A DNA stretch of 48,262 nt, from contig JAIBEZ010000053.1 in the NCBI GenBank assembly GCA_019459485.1, positions 1 to 48,262 of the forward strand, read 5' to 3'. The notes under the pieces are model-generated. The model worked only from the letters and a program-made list of their open reading frames with translations, did not search any database and was not told the DNA's origin. This document shows positions 23,496-32,300 of the stretch, piece after piece. The first letter of the stretch is position 1, and each line of letters begins with the position of its first letter. Source of the DNA: Prolixibacteraceae bacterium (GTDB taxonomy: Bacteria > Bacteroidota > Bacteroidia > Bacteroidales > Prolixibacteraceae). The position numbers and the translations under genes are program-made.

Positions 23496-23660
23496 TCAGG
23501 AGCAATTTTCCTTCTCATATTCTTCCAATAAATACATGAGTTTTTCAAGTTCATCGGCTTCCTCTGTATCTTCGGGCGCATCGCAGATTTCCAGGAACCG
23601 TTTCAGCGCCTCCCTGTAATCGTCCTCTGTGTAGAGTGTTTCCATCATTCCAGTCATCAT
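23496..23660 (-). pseudogene. HigA-type antitoxin N-terminal fragment lacking its HTH domain
   Basis: The stretch METLYTEDDYREALKRFLEI, then DAPEDTEEADELEKLMYLLEEYEKEN, matches the conserved N-terminal helical region of longer HigA-family antitoxins (the xKTExDYxxAL... GTPEGDELExLxxLIExYExxHYP pattern). It stops at ENCS, where the helix-turn-helix part should begin. No HTH is found downstream in any frame before the next gene. It is therefore a truncated remnant, or a stand-alone toxin-binding peptide. The start is uncertain (ATG at 23660, 23657, 23648 or 23645). Confidence 0.6.
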
Positions 23661-23779
23661 TTGTTCCTGAATTATAAAGTGCAGAATTTTAGATGAATGA
23701 ATGGATGTCTTCACTTTAAAAATATTCAATATCGAATATCCAAATTTCGGGCAAACTTGGAACCTGAAACTTTGAACGT

Positions 23780-26581
23780 TTAATGTGCATCCAGCCAGTT
23801 GTCTCCTGCATTTATTTCAACAGTCAGCGGCACTCCAATGTTTACAGCGTTTTCCATTTCATGTTTCACAATGGCTTTCATTTGGTCGAGTTCTGTGATC
23901 AAAGCATCAAAATTCAACTCATCGTGTACCTGAAGGATCATTTTCGATTGAAGTCCCTGCTTGGTAATTTCTTTCCAGATGTTGATCATGGCTATTTTTA
24001 TCACATCGGCAGCAGACCCCTGTATGGGCGCATTGATGGCATTTCGTTCAGCCATTCCACGAACCATCGAATTGGCGGAATTGATGTCGGTCAGGTAGCG
24101 TTTCCGGCCTTTGATGGTTTCTACATAACCAACATTACGGGCGTTTTCAATACTTTTATCCATGTAATTTTTAACATCCGGAAAGTTCTCAAAGTATCCG
24201 TCAATTAATTCCTTGGCTTCTGTACGTGAAATGTTTAGACGTGCCGATAATCCGAAGGCCGAAATTCCGTAAATGATTCCGAAGTTGGCTGTTTTGGCTT
24301 TTCGGCGCATGTCGGAAGTGACTTCTTCGAGCGGTATTTTGTAGATTTTAGAGGCAGTGATGGAGTGAATATCCTGGTTGTTGCTGAATGCTTCAATCAT
24401 TTGCTTGTCCTGGCTCAAAGCTGCCATGATGCGCAGTTCAATTTGCGAGTAGTCGGCTGAAAGGAAAATATGAAGAGAATCAGACGGAATAAACGCCTTG
24501 CGCAGTTCGCGGCCATTTTCGTCGCGAATCGGAATGTTCTGCAAATTCGGGTTGGTCGAACTCAATCGTCCTGTAGCAGCAATTGCCTGGTTGTATGAAG
24601 TATGAAGTTTTCCGGTATTAGGATTGATCAACAAAGGCAGTGCTTCAACATAAGTCGAGAGCAGTTTTTTCAGTCCCCTGAATTCGAGTATTTTGCCAAT
24701 AATCGGATGTTTGTCCGATAGCTTTTCAAGCGTTTCTTCAGCTGTCGAGTACTGCTTTGTTTTGGTCATTTTGGCGTTCGGGTCAATTTTCAACTTTTCG
24801 AACAGAATTACGCCAAGTTGTTTGGGCGACGAAACATTGAATTCCTCGCCCGCCAAATCAATTATTTCTTTTTCAAGATCAATGAGTTGCGTGCGCAAAA
24901 CTTCGGCATAAATTTTTAATTCGCCGGTGTTCAGGTTCACTCCTGCCCGTTCCATGTCGGCCAAGACGTAAATCAGCGGCATTTCAATTTCATCAAAAAG
25001 TTTTCGTGTTCCACTATCGTTCAGGTCTTTTTCGATGGCAATTTTCAATTGCAAAGTCAGGTCGGCATCTTCGCAGGCATAATCGCGCAATTGCTCGGGT
25101 TTCGCATCGCGCATTGTCTTCTGAAACAATCCTTTTCCCCCAATAAGTGTGTCGGTGGTAATTTTCTGATAATTCAGGTATTGTTCGCACAGGTAATCAA
25201 GGTTGTGGCGCAAATCCGGCTGAATGAGGTAATGCGCAATCATGGTATCGAACAGCGGTCCTTTCAGTTCAACACCGTAATTCAGCAACATCGAAAGGTC
25301 GTATTTAATATTCTGACCGATTTTGGTAATGTTCTCGTCTCCAAAAACCAGGCGGAATTCCTGCACAATTTCGGTTGCTTTCTGCCGGTCTGCCGGTAAA
25401 GTCACGCAATAAGCTTCGTGGCTGCGGAAAGCAAACGACATACAAACCAGTTCGGAAGTCAGCGTATCAAGGCCGGTAGTTTCGGTATCGAAGCAAAATT
25501 CTTTCTGAACCGACAGCTCAGCACGCAAACTGGCGCGTTGTTCTGCTGTTTCGATGAGATAATATTGGTGGGGAACGGTTGAGAAATTATTCAGATTGGT
25601 TATTTCAGCAGTTTTAACTTCAGGAGCAGAAACCGGCCCTCCAAACAAAGTTCCCTGCTGGAACGATGAATCAGAAACAGGCTGCTGTTGTGGTTTTGCT
25701 TCCTGCTTTTTAATCAATTGTTTGAATTCCAGATCAGAATAAATTTCATTCAACTTCTTGATGTCAGGGTCTTCCATCACGAGTTTTGTTTCGTCGAAAT
25801 CAACCGGAACATCCAGAATAATTTTGGCCAGTTCACGCGATATGCGTACCTGCTGCTCGTATTCAACCAGATTTTCCTTTAATTTTCCTTTTTGTGAATC
25901 GATATTCTGATAAAGTCCTTCAACCGATTTAAATTCAGAAACCAGTTTCATCGCCGTTTTCGGGCCAATTCCAGGGCAACCCGGAATGTTGTCGGAAGTG
26001 TCGCCCATCAGGCCAAGCACATCAATCACCTGCCAGGGTTCGTCCACCATAAAGTTTTCCTGAACTTCGGGAATTCCCCATATTTCAGGAGCTTCGCCGC
26101 CACGTGAAGGTTTGTACATGAAAATATTTTCGGAGACCAACTGAGCGTAATCCTTGTCAGGCGTCATCATGTAAGTGGTGTAGCCCATCGTTTCCGCCTT
26201 CTTTGCCAGTGTACCGATCACATCGTCGGCCTCGAAACCAGCTTTTTCCAAAATTGGAATGTTGTAGGCTTCGATGATATTTCGGATATATGGAATTGAT
26301 TTTTGGAGATCTTCGGGCATTACATCGCGGTTGGCTTTGTATGCTTCAAACATTTCGTGCCTGAAAGTGGGCACATTCAGATCGAAAACCACCGCGATGT
26401 GCGTGGGTTTTTGTTCCCGGAGCAATTGCTCCAGAATATTTACGAAACCCAGCATGGCCGAGGTGTTTAGCCCTTTTGAGTTGAAACGCGGATTTTTAAT
26501 GAACGCAAAGTACGATCTGTAAATCAATGCATAAGCATCTAACAGGAAAAGTCGTTTATCGGAATTGTTGTGATCTGTCAT
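23780..26581 (-). CDS. polA: DNA polymerase I
   Basis: Repair and Okazaki-fragment polymerase. The 933 residues contain all three domains: a 5'-3' flap exonuclease (~8-290; FLLDAYALIYRSYFA, FEADDVIGTLA, GCPGIGPKTA), an apparently active 3'-5' proofreading domain (~335-525; FDTETTGLD with D365 and E367, GQNIKYDLSML, CEDADLT) and the family A polymerase (~545-933; DYSQIELRIMA, RRKAKTANFGIIYG, VHDELNFD). Proofreading residues are kept, unlike in some Bacillus-type enzymes. A Q-rich linker (~292-312) separates the first two domains. queD lies upstream on the same strand. Confidence 0.97.
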   Translation of the reverse strand: MTDHNNSDKRLFLLDAYALIYRSYFAFIKNPRFNSKGLNTSAMLGFVNILEQLLREQKPTHIAVVFDLNVPTFRHEMFEAYKANRDVMPEDLQKSIPYIRNIIEAYNIPILEKAGFEADDVIGTLAKKAETMGYTTYMMTPDKDYAQLVSENIFMYKPSRGGEAPEIWGIPEVQENFMVDEPWQVIDVLGLMGDTSDNIPGCPGIGPKTAMKLVSEFKSVEGLYQNIDSQKGKLKENLVEYEQQVRISRELAKIILDVPVDFDETKLVMEDPDIKKLNEIYSDLEFKQLIKKQEAKPQQQPVSDSSFQQGTLFGGPVSAPEVKTAEITNLNNFSTVPHQYYLIETAEQRASLRAELSVQKEFCFDTETTGLDTLTSELVCMSFAFRSHEAYCVTLPADRQKATEIVQEFRLVFGDENITKIGQNIKYDLSMLLNYGVELKGPLFDTMIAHYLIQPDLRHNLDYLCEQYLNYQKITTDTLIGGKGLFQKTMRDAKPEQLRDYACEDADLTLQLKIAIEKDLNDSGTRKLFDEIEMPLIYVLADMERAGVNLNTGELKIYAEVLRTQLIDLEKEIIDLAGEEFNVSSPKQLGVILFEKLKIDPNAKMTKTKQYSTAEETLEKLSDKHPIIGKILEFRGLKKLLSTYVEALPLLINPNTGKLHTSYNQAIAATGRLSSTNPNLQNIPIRDENGRELRKAFIPSDSLHIFLSADYSQIELRIMAALSQDKQMIEAFSNNQDIHSITASKIYKIPLEEVTSDMRRKAKTANFGIIYGISAFGLSARLNISRTEAKELIDGYFENFPDVKNYMDKSIENARNVGYVETIKGRKRYLTDINSANSMVRGMAERNAINAPIQGSAADVIKIAMINIWKEITKQGLQSKMILQVHDELNFDALITELDQMKAIVKHEMENAVNIGVPLTVEINAGDNWLDAH

Positions 26582-26597
26582 GTGAGATTGTATTTTT

Positions 26598-26692
26598 CTT
26601 TAAAATTAACGATTAACGAACAACGATTTGTGATTAACGATTTTAAATCCTTCTGCAATCGTTAATCTTTAATCGTTAATCTGCAATCAATT
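26598..26692. repeat. AT-rich inverted word repeat between polA and queD
   Basis: Repeated ATTAACGATT-type words (about 26606-26642) face complementary AATCGTTAATC words (about 26658-26682), so the RNA could fold into a long hairpin. A similar low-complexity style recurs at 34690-34800 and, with different words, at 41670-41757. Confidence 0.5.
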
Positions 26693-27133
26693 GTCTTCCG
26701 CATACCATTCGGCAAACGAATTGGCAGTTTCATAAAGCCGAACGCTAAAAAGCTCAAGATGTTCAGGCAGAAGTGGTTTCACCTTTTCGGCGATATAGAC
26801 CACCATATTTTCGGAAGTTGGCTGAAACGGAACAACCTGATGCCGTTCGTACATCTGTCCAAGTGCGTTCAGTTTTTCGAGGTCTGCTTTTTCATTGATC
26901 ATCAGTGAATGATCCAAATGCCTGACTATCTGTTCCTGAATAAGTTTTTTCAGGATGCTGAAATCAATCACCATTCCGTCTTTCGGACTTCCTGGGGCAT
27001 GCGTTGGTTCGCCGGCAACGGTAATCTGTAATTTGTAAGAATGGCCGTGAATGCTGCGGCAAAGCCCGTCGTAGTTGAGCAATGCATGCGACATTTCGAA
27101 GCCAAATTGTTTGGTCACGCGTATTTTTGTCAT
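26687..27133 (-). CDS. queD: 6-carboxytetrahydropterin synthase (QueD family)
   Basis: Converts dihydroneopterin triphosphate to 6-carboxytetrahydropterin in queuosine/7-deazaguanine synthesis. The 148 residues show the zinc site H16 with H29 and H31 (SIHGHSY), the catalytic C25 (GLCRSIHGH), the DHSLMIN segment and the late NMVVYIAEKV and VRLYETANSFAEWY motifs with the pterin-anchoring Glu. A dedicated pyruvoyltetrahydropterin synthase is less likely given the C-x3-HGH pattern. No other queuosine gene lies nearby. Confidence 0.92.
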   Translation of the reverse strand: MTKIRVTKQFGFEMSHALLNYDGLCRSIHGHSYKLQITVAGEPTHAPGSPKDGMVIDFSILKKLIQEQIVRHLDHSLMINEKADLEKLNALGQMYERHQVVPFQPTSENMVVYIAEKVKPLLPEHLELFSVRLYETANSFAEWYAEDN

Positions 27134-27183
27134 GTTTTGTTTTTCTGGAGGTCGAAATTAGGAAAGAAGTTTCACTAAATAAA

Positions 27184-27224
27184 CAAAAGGCTCCGATCTT
27201 TATTATTTAGATCGAAGCCTTTTG
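27184..27224. terminator. Terminator following the ArsR regulator gene
   Basis: CAAAAGGCTCCGATCT and AGATCGAAGCCTTTTG pair with one mismatch around a 9-base loop. It starts two bases beyond the ArsR stop codon on the minus strand and is followed by a T-rich tail. Confidence 0.82.
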
Positions 27225-27225
27225 C

Positions 27226-27531
27226 TTACTCGCTACAGGTGCAGCGTTGCAGGCAGTCCACAATCTGACTCAGAATATCGTGTTTCAAATAATAGTAGGT
27301 ATTTTTTCCTTCACGGCGCGAGCAAAGCACACCTTTGTCTTTCAAAATCCCCAAATGGTGCGAAGTGGTCGATTGCTCGATCCCAAGTAACTCATGTATT
27401 TCAGTTACCGTCAGTTTCTTACCCCCTTCCAAATGTTTTAAAATGGCTATACGCATTGGGTGGGCAATGGCTTTTAGCATATTGGCTGCCATTTCCAGAC
27501 GGTCGGTATCTAATTCCTGAATATTGATCAT
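27226..27531 (-). CDS. ArsR-family winged-helix transcriptional regulator
   Basis: A 101-residue repressor-like protein: MAANMLKAIAHPMRIAILKHL, then LTVTEIHELLGIEQSTTSHHLGILKDKGVL (recognition helix) and a wing SRREGKNTYYYL. The C-terminus ends DCLQRCTCSE, whose three cysteines could form a metal or redox sensor, though the classical ArsR CVC site is absent from the recognition helix. In-frame upstream starts exist, but the ATG at 27531 puts the operator and promoter outside the coding region. A palindrome overlapping the predicted promoter suggests autoregulation. Confidence 0.88.
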   Translation of the reverse strand: MINIQELDTDRLEMAANMLKAIAHPMRIAILKHLEGGKKLTVTEIHELLGIEQSTTSHHLGILKDKGVLCSRREGKNTYYYLKHDILSQIVDCLQRCTCSE

Positions 27532-27551
27532 AGCTGAGAATTTAACAGATG

Positions 27552-27569
27552 CAAATATATAAATATTTG
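27552..27569 (-). promoter_or_regulatory. Palindromic operator overlapping the arsR promoter
   Basis: CAAATAT and ATATTTG are perfect 7-base inverted arms with a 4-base spacer. On the minus strand part of it reads TATATTTG, a TAnnTTTG -7 element, 21 bases before the ATG at 27531. Overlap of dyad and promoter fits an ArsR autorepression site (inference). Confidence 0.55.
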
Positions 27570-27705
27570 ACATCAAGGAAAGAAAAAATGATTTAATAGC
27601 ACTGTTTATATGAATTACAAATAAATGGAAAGTAGTTTATTGTAGTAACTTAAATGAAAACCCGACCAATTATACTTGCGAAGTAAAAAAAGCAATTTAA
27701 TTTTC

Positions 27706-27713
27706 TATTTTTG
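27706..27713 (+). promoter_or_regulatory. Possible -7 promoter element for the polyprenyl synthetase gene
   Basis: TATTTTTG fits TAnnTTTG and lies 23 bases before the ATG at 27737. The -33 element is not clear. Confidence 0.4.
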
Positions 27714-27736
27714 AAGCACTTAAAAAATGAGTCTGA

Positions 27737-28711
27737 ATGACCTCTTTGGAAATCATCAAATCGCCCATACAGGAAGAACTTAAAAGCTTTGAACCGTACT
27801 TCAAAGAAGCCATTAAAAGTGATGTTCCATTTCTTCAAATCATAATTCGATATATCCTGAAGAAGAAGGGAAAGCAAATGCGGCCAATGTTTGTATTCCT
27901 GTCGGCCAAAATGTGTGGCGAATTTAACGGTTCAACAAATCTGGCAGCTTCGTCTATCGAACTTTTGCATACTGCAACTTTGATTCACGACGATGTGGTG
28001 GACGAATCGTACGAACGTCGTGGCAGTTTCTCGATCAATGCCCTCTGGAAAAACAAAATTGCTGTTTTGGTCGGCGATTTTATCCTTGCAAAAGGCATGC
28101 TCAATGCACTCGACCAGAAGGAATACCGCTTTCTGCACTTGATTTCGCGTGCGGTGAAAGACATGAGCGAGGGCGAAATTCTGCAAATGCGAAAAAGCCG
28201 GAAGCTGGACATCGACAATGAAACGTATTTCGAAATCATCCGGAAGAAAACGGCTTCGCTGATTGCCACCAGCATGGCCATGGGAGCAGCATCGGTAACA
28301 AAAGATGATGAAATTGTGGAGCGGATGTTTCGCATCGGACTGGATGTTGGAATTGCGTTCCAGATCAAGGACGATATTTTCGACTATCAGCAAAAAGGAA
28401 TTCTGGGAAAACCTACAGGAAACGACATCAAGGAAAAAAAGATAACGCTGCCGCTTTTATTTGTCCTGAACAATTGCAAGTCGGGTGAGAGAAGTCGTAT
28501 CCTTCAGTTAATCAAGCGTAAAAATAAAAATCAGGCCAAAGTAAAAGAGCTGGTCGATTTGGTGGTAAGTCGCGGCGGACTTGAATATGCAGCTGATCAG
28601 ATGAACGAATTCCGCGAAAAGGCCATTTCCGGAATCATGGAATTTCCTGAAAGTGAAGCAAGAACTGCACTCATTGAACTGGTAAATTATTCGACTACAA
28701 GGAAAAAATAG
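27737..28711 (+). CDS. ispB: Long-chain polyprenyl diphosphate synthase (octaprenyl/IspB type)
   Basis: Prenyltransferase that extends farnesyl diphosphate to the long side chain of menaquinone. The 324 residues include KGKQMRPMFVFLSAKM, the first Asp-rich motif HDDVVDE (D85, D86, D89), a GDFILAKGM segment, the second Asp-rich motif KDDIFDY (~218-224) and GKPTGNDIKEKKITLPL. Residues upstream of the first Asp motif are small (LHTATLI), consistent with a long product; chain length is inferred. It is monocistronic, divergent from arsR and convergent with the LCIB-like gene. Confidence 0.92.
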   Translation: MTSLEIIKSPIQEELKSFEPYFKEAIKSDVPFLQIIIRYILKKKGKQMRPMFVFLSAKMCGEFNGSTNLAASSIELLHTATLIHDDVVDESYERRGSFSINALWKNKIAVLVGDFILAKGMLNALDQKEYRFLHLISRAVKDMSEGEILQMRKSRKLDIDNETYFEIIRKKTASLIATSMAMGAASVTKDDEIVERMFRIGLDVGIAFQIKDDIFDYQQKGILGKPTGNDIKEKKITLPLLFVLNNCKSGERSRILQLIKRKNKNQAKVKELVDLVVSRGGLEYAADQMNEFREKAISGIMEFPESEARTALIELVNYSTTRKK

Positions 28712-28716
28712 TTGTT

Positions 28717-29412
28717 TTACCGCACCTTCCGAAATACCTTTTGCGAGAAATAATTGGGCATTGTTCCATCGGTATTTATCACAATTCCGCCCAGAATATA
28801 AACAGGAAAATCGGCTTGTAATACCTCGTTGTTGATAATTAGCTTTAGTATTTCATTTTCGATTTCATCGTACACCAAATGCGTGGTTTTCAGTATTGGA
28901 ACTTCAGCATTCCTGATTTCTTTGGCCATCGGAAACAATCGGAGTGCAAGAAATTCAGCCTGAAATCCGGAATAATCAACAGGATCAATTTTGTGGATTG
29001 ACGACGATAAAACATGTTCCTGAACCTTCATTAACGCACCGCAGGTATTTGTATGCCTGTGCTGACCCACACGTTTAATTTTGCCCACTTCGCCGGAACT
29101 TGAAATTCCGATGTGCGAACCAAAAATAAACAGGGCCGCACCGCCATCGGGAATATGGTCGGCAAAGGCGTTTAGTCCGATTTCACCCACAAACGGATAT
29201 CCGGCCAGACCGCCCATAATAAATGTGCCCTGTTCTGAAGGCAGTTTCATTTTTGCCTGATGATGGTTTAGTTCGTCAAAACAAAACGAGGTTGCCAGAA
29301 TAATCCGATCCATTTGAATCCCTTCGCGTTCGGCAATTTTTAGCACAGCGGTGTGCGATGCCTCTGACATAGTCGTGAATTCTTCGAAATATTGTTTGAT
29401 TATTTCCTGCAT
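28717..29412 (-). CDS. LCIB-like putative beta-carbonic anhydrase
   Basis: A 231-residue soluble protein with the layout I know from the LCIB/LCIC family (limiting-CO2-inducible protein, structurally a beta-type carbonic anhydrase). It has ATSFCFDEL (C44, D46), GGLAGYPFVGEIGLNAFADHIPD, FIFGSHIGISSSGEVG (H100) and HTNTCGAL (C124). The C44/H100/C124 trio fits zinc coordination and D46 the catalytic Asp. It lies 41 bases after the PEP carboxylase stop, same strand. Since that enzyme consumes bicarbonate, supplying HCO3- is an attractive role. Family call is from memory of motifs; activity is inference. Confidence 0.65.
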   Translation of the reverse strand: MQEIIKQYFEEFTTMSEASHTAVLKIAEREGIQMDRIILATSFCFDELNHHQAKMKLPSEQGTFIMGGLAGYPFVGEIGLNAFADHIPDGGAALFIFGSHIGISSSGEVGKIKRVGQHRHTNTCGALMKVQEHVLSSSIHKIDPVDYSGFQAEFLALRLFPMAKEIRNAEVPILKTTHLVYDEIENEILKLIINNEVLQADFPVYILGGIVINTDGTMPNYFSQKVFRKVR

Positions 29413-29453
29413 AAGTTTATTATTTAAAAACGAATCGTGGCTTTATTTTACTC

Positions 29454-32246
29454 CTATCCGGTTGATCCCAAAGCATTCGCAATTGCATTAATTGATTTCA
29501 GCAATATCATATTTTGTTGGTTGGCAATGTCGGCATTTTCCACGTCTTTCCAGTTTCGCCACTGGCGTAGAGTGTTTACCTGCACCTGATGCATCAATTC
29601 CAAAGCCACAGCCCTTAACCTTGTTGAGTAAAAATGGTTTTTTCTTCTTTCCTCAAAAGGTTTTTCCAGTAATTCGGCCAGCAGACTTTTCGTGAGTTTA
29701 AACTCAGATAATATGAGCGGCAAAATGTCATTTTTTATTTGTTCATCATCAACCAGTGAAGCATATAGTTCGATAACCTCCGGATCGGTTGCTGCCAGTC
29801 CCGAATCGACATTGGTTAAAATATATCGCAGCAACGGATGCGAAACAAGTAGCTGCTTTAGCAATGCATATTTTTCAGGATATTGCTCTTTAATCAGCTT
29901 GAGTGTGCTGCCGACTCCATACCAGCTGGTAATATTTACCCGGCTTTGTGTCCAGCTGAACACCCAGGGAATTGCACGCAAATCATTCAGGGTACGCTGA
30001 TTGGTCCGGCGCGAAGGACGGGAGCCAATTTTACTGGTTTCAATCACATCAATCGGAGTAGCCTGTTCGAAAAACCGGATAAAGCTCGGATGTCGGGTAA
30101 GCGTGTTGTAGGTAGTAAAACTTTCATGCGCCATAAACCCAACCAGTTCAAATAATTCAGGATCAAATTGATGGGTATTCAGCAAGGTATTTCGCAAAGT
30201 TCCTGAAGTCAACAATTCAAGATTGAAGGCTGCATTGACTTTGTTCGCATATTTTCGTTCGATGGTTTCGCCCTGCTCTGTAAGACGCAGTTTTCCACAC
30301 AAAGAATCCGGCGGAAGGCTTTTCAGGAACCAGTGAATTGGTCCGGCCCCGCGACTGATACTGCCTCCTTTCCCGTGAAAAAAACGGATATCAACACCAT
30401 GCCTGCGCCCTATTTGTGCTAATTCGTGTTGTGCTTCATATAAATGCCAGAGACTCGACAAAATTCCGCCGTCTTTATTGCTGTCACTGTAACCAATCAT
30501 CACTTCGGCTAACGGCCTTGCATATCCTTTTCGCTGAGCTTGCAATTGAAGCGTATTCCGGGTTACCGGATGCGCCAAAAATTCATCCAGAATCTCCGGA
30601 GCACGATGCAAATCATCGATGGTCTCAAACAGCGGCACAACCGGCAATTGGCAAGCCGGTCCTGATTCTGTTTTCACATACAATCCAGCTTCCCGGGCAA
30701 GCAGATAAAAAGTGAATAAATCATCCACCTTTTTCGTCATACTTACAATCATCGAACCCAGTGCATTGGGGCCATATCTCCGGATGTGTTCTGATAATAC
30801 AGTCAGGTAGCCCAGTGCATTGCCTGATTCGGGAACATTTCCGGAGTAACTATGGGTAAACGGTCGGTAGAGGTTTAATTCCTGAAGCAAAAACATTTTA
30901 TCAACCGAACCATCGGTATTCATAGAAAAGCTTGATTTATCTAGATCTTCCAAAAGGCCAAGAATTGCTTTCTGATAAAATTCGCTGTTTTGCCTGACAT
31001 CCAGATGCGCGAGATGAAATCCAAAATTCTGTACGAAACGCAGCGCTTTGTTTACTTCGTTGATGGCCAGCGTGGGAGCGCCCCAATTGGAAAGTGCCTG
31101 AAGCAGCATTTCCAGATCGTTAATTAATTGTCCGGAATTGGAGTAGCTCCACTCGTTGGGCGTTAGTTGAATATTTCCTCCTGAATGGCTTTGTCTTACC
31201 GGAAGTTTTTCAATCAGAAGAAGCACAAATTGCCTGAATGGCTCGCGTGACGCAGAACTGAATTGAATATTCTCCGAAATATCAGGAATCTGTTTTTCCA
31301 GCGCCGATTTTCGCTTTTGAACTTTAGCAGATAATGAGTTTTCATCAGTGTAAATACTCAGGCTGTCAGCCAGTAAATTCAGTCGTTGACTGACAAGATT
31401 CAGTGCTTCTGTTCGCAATCGCTGCAGGGTAAATTGGGTAATTTCCGGAGTTACGAGTGGATGCCCATCGCGGTCGCCACCAACCCATGATCCTAAACTT
31501 ATTTTAGGCATCGACAGGTAGTTTTGCAACGATTCAGGCTGAAATCCCGCTTCATTCCAGGCTTGCACCAGAGTTCGGTCGTGCAATTCAAAAACATCAG
31601 GAAAAACTTTGGTGAGGTAGTGTAAAACATTTTCAAGTTCGGTTTCCACCTGTGGCTTTTCAAGATAAATATCGTCGATGAACCAAAGCCGGGTAAGCAA
31701 TTCTTTGATGCCCGACCGGATCTGATCGCGCTCAAGAGCAGTATAGACGGGATTTTCGAGCATGACCAACTGCAGGTAAAGTTCACGGTAATATTTCAAC
31801 ACCACCGTCCTTTTGGCCTCGGTTGGATGCGCGGTCATTACCGGCTCAATCTCAAGTTGCGAAAGCGCTGCAACAATTTCTTCCTTCGGAATACCAGATT
31901 CCTTCAATTCTGAAAAAGTATGAGCCCAGCTTCCATTGATACTTTGTGATCCTTGCTGCTGTTGTTTGTTTCGCCGGCTTTGAACAGCCCAATTCACCTC
32001 ACATAAATTAAGCAGTTGAAAACAAATGGAATACAAATGAATTGTCTTTTGTTCGTGTTTTGGTATTGGGGTAGAAACCGTTGTGTTGAGCCACGGAATA
32101 TAAGCTACAAGTTCTTTTTCATTGTTCGATTCCAGAACCTCGGCAAAGCATTGAAGTAAGAAATGAAGATCGGAATAAGGTTTGCCTATTTCCTGAATAT
32201 TTTCCTTGAGAACAGGGTGCATATCAACTAATTTCTGATAAAACAT
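29454..32246 (-). CDS. ppc: Phosphoenolpyruvate carboxylase
   Basis: Carboxylates PEP with bicarbonate to oxaloacetate (anaplerosis). The 930 residues show the catalytic TAHPTEAKR (H140), GSWVGGDRDGHP, the MIGYSDSNKDGG motif, FFHGKGGSISRGAGP (mobile loop), and TNQRTLNDLRAIPWVFSWTQSR. The C-terminus ends GSTG rather than the usual QNTG, a small deviation. Glutamine runs (KQQQQGSQ near 94-101) suggest a surface loop. It is followed closely by the LCIB-like gene and preceded, 54 bases away, by the end of the BRO-family gene. Confidence 0.96.
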   Translation of the reverse strand: MFYQKLVDMHPVLKENIQEIGKPYSDLHFLLQCFAEVLESNNEKELVAYIPWLNTTVSTPIPKHEQKTIHLYSICFQLLNLCEVNWAVQSRRNKQQQQGSQSINGSWAHTFSELKESGIPKEEIVAALSQLEIEPVMTAHPTEAKRTVVLKYYRELYLQLVMLENPVYTALERDQIRSGIKELLTRLWFIDDIYLEKPQVETELENVLHYLTKVFPDVFELHDRTLVQAWNEAGFQPESLQNYLSMPKISLGSWVGGDRDGHPLVTPEITQFTLQRLRTEALNLVSQRLNLLADSLSIYTDENSLSAKVQKRKSALEKQIPDISENIQFSSASREPFRQFVLLLIEKLPVRQSHSGGNIQLTPNEWSYSNSGQLINDLEMLLQALSNWGAPTLAINEVNKALRFVQNFGFHLAHLDVRQNSEFYQKAILGLLEDLDKSSFSMNTDGSVDKMFLLQELNLYRPFTHSYSGNVPESGNALGYLTVLSEHIRRYGPNALGSMIVSMTKKVDDLFTFYLLAREAGLYVKTESGPACQLPVVPLFETIDDLHRAPEILDEFLAHPVTRNTLQLQAQRKGYARPLAEVMIGYSDSNKDGGILSSLWHLYEAQHELAQIGRRHGVDIRFFHGKGGSISRGAGPIHWFLKSLPPDSLCGKLRLTEQGETIERKYANKVNAAFNLELLTSGTLRNTLLNTHQFDPELFELVGFMAHESFTTYNTLTRHPSFIRFFEQATPIDVIETSKIGSRPSRRTNQRTLNDLRAIPWVFSWTQSRVNITSWYGVGSTLKLIKEQYPEKYALLKQLLVSHPLLRYILTNVDSGLAATDPEVIELYASLVDDEQIKNDILPLILSEFKLTKSLLAELLEKPFEERRKNHFYSTRLRAVALELMHQVQVNTLRQWRNWKDVENADIANQQNMILLKSINAIANALGSTG

Positions 32247-32300
32247 TCCTGAAGAAGTTATTGTTGTGGGAGGCTGAATAAATTTAGAATCAAATCGTCT

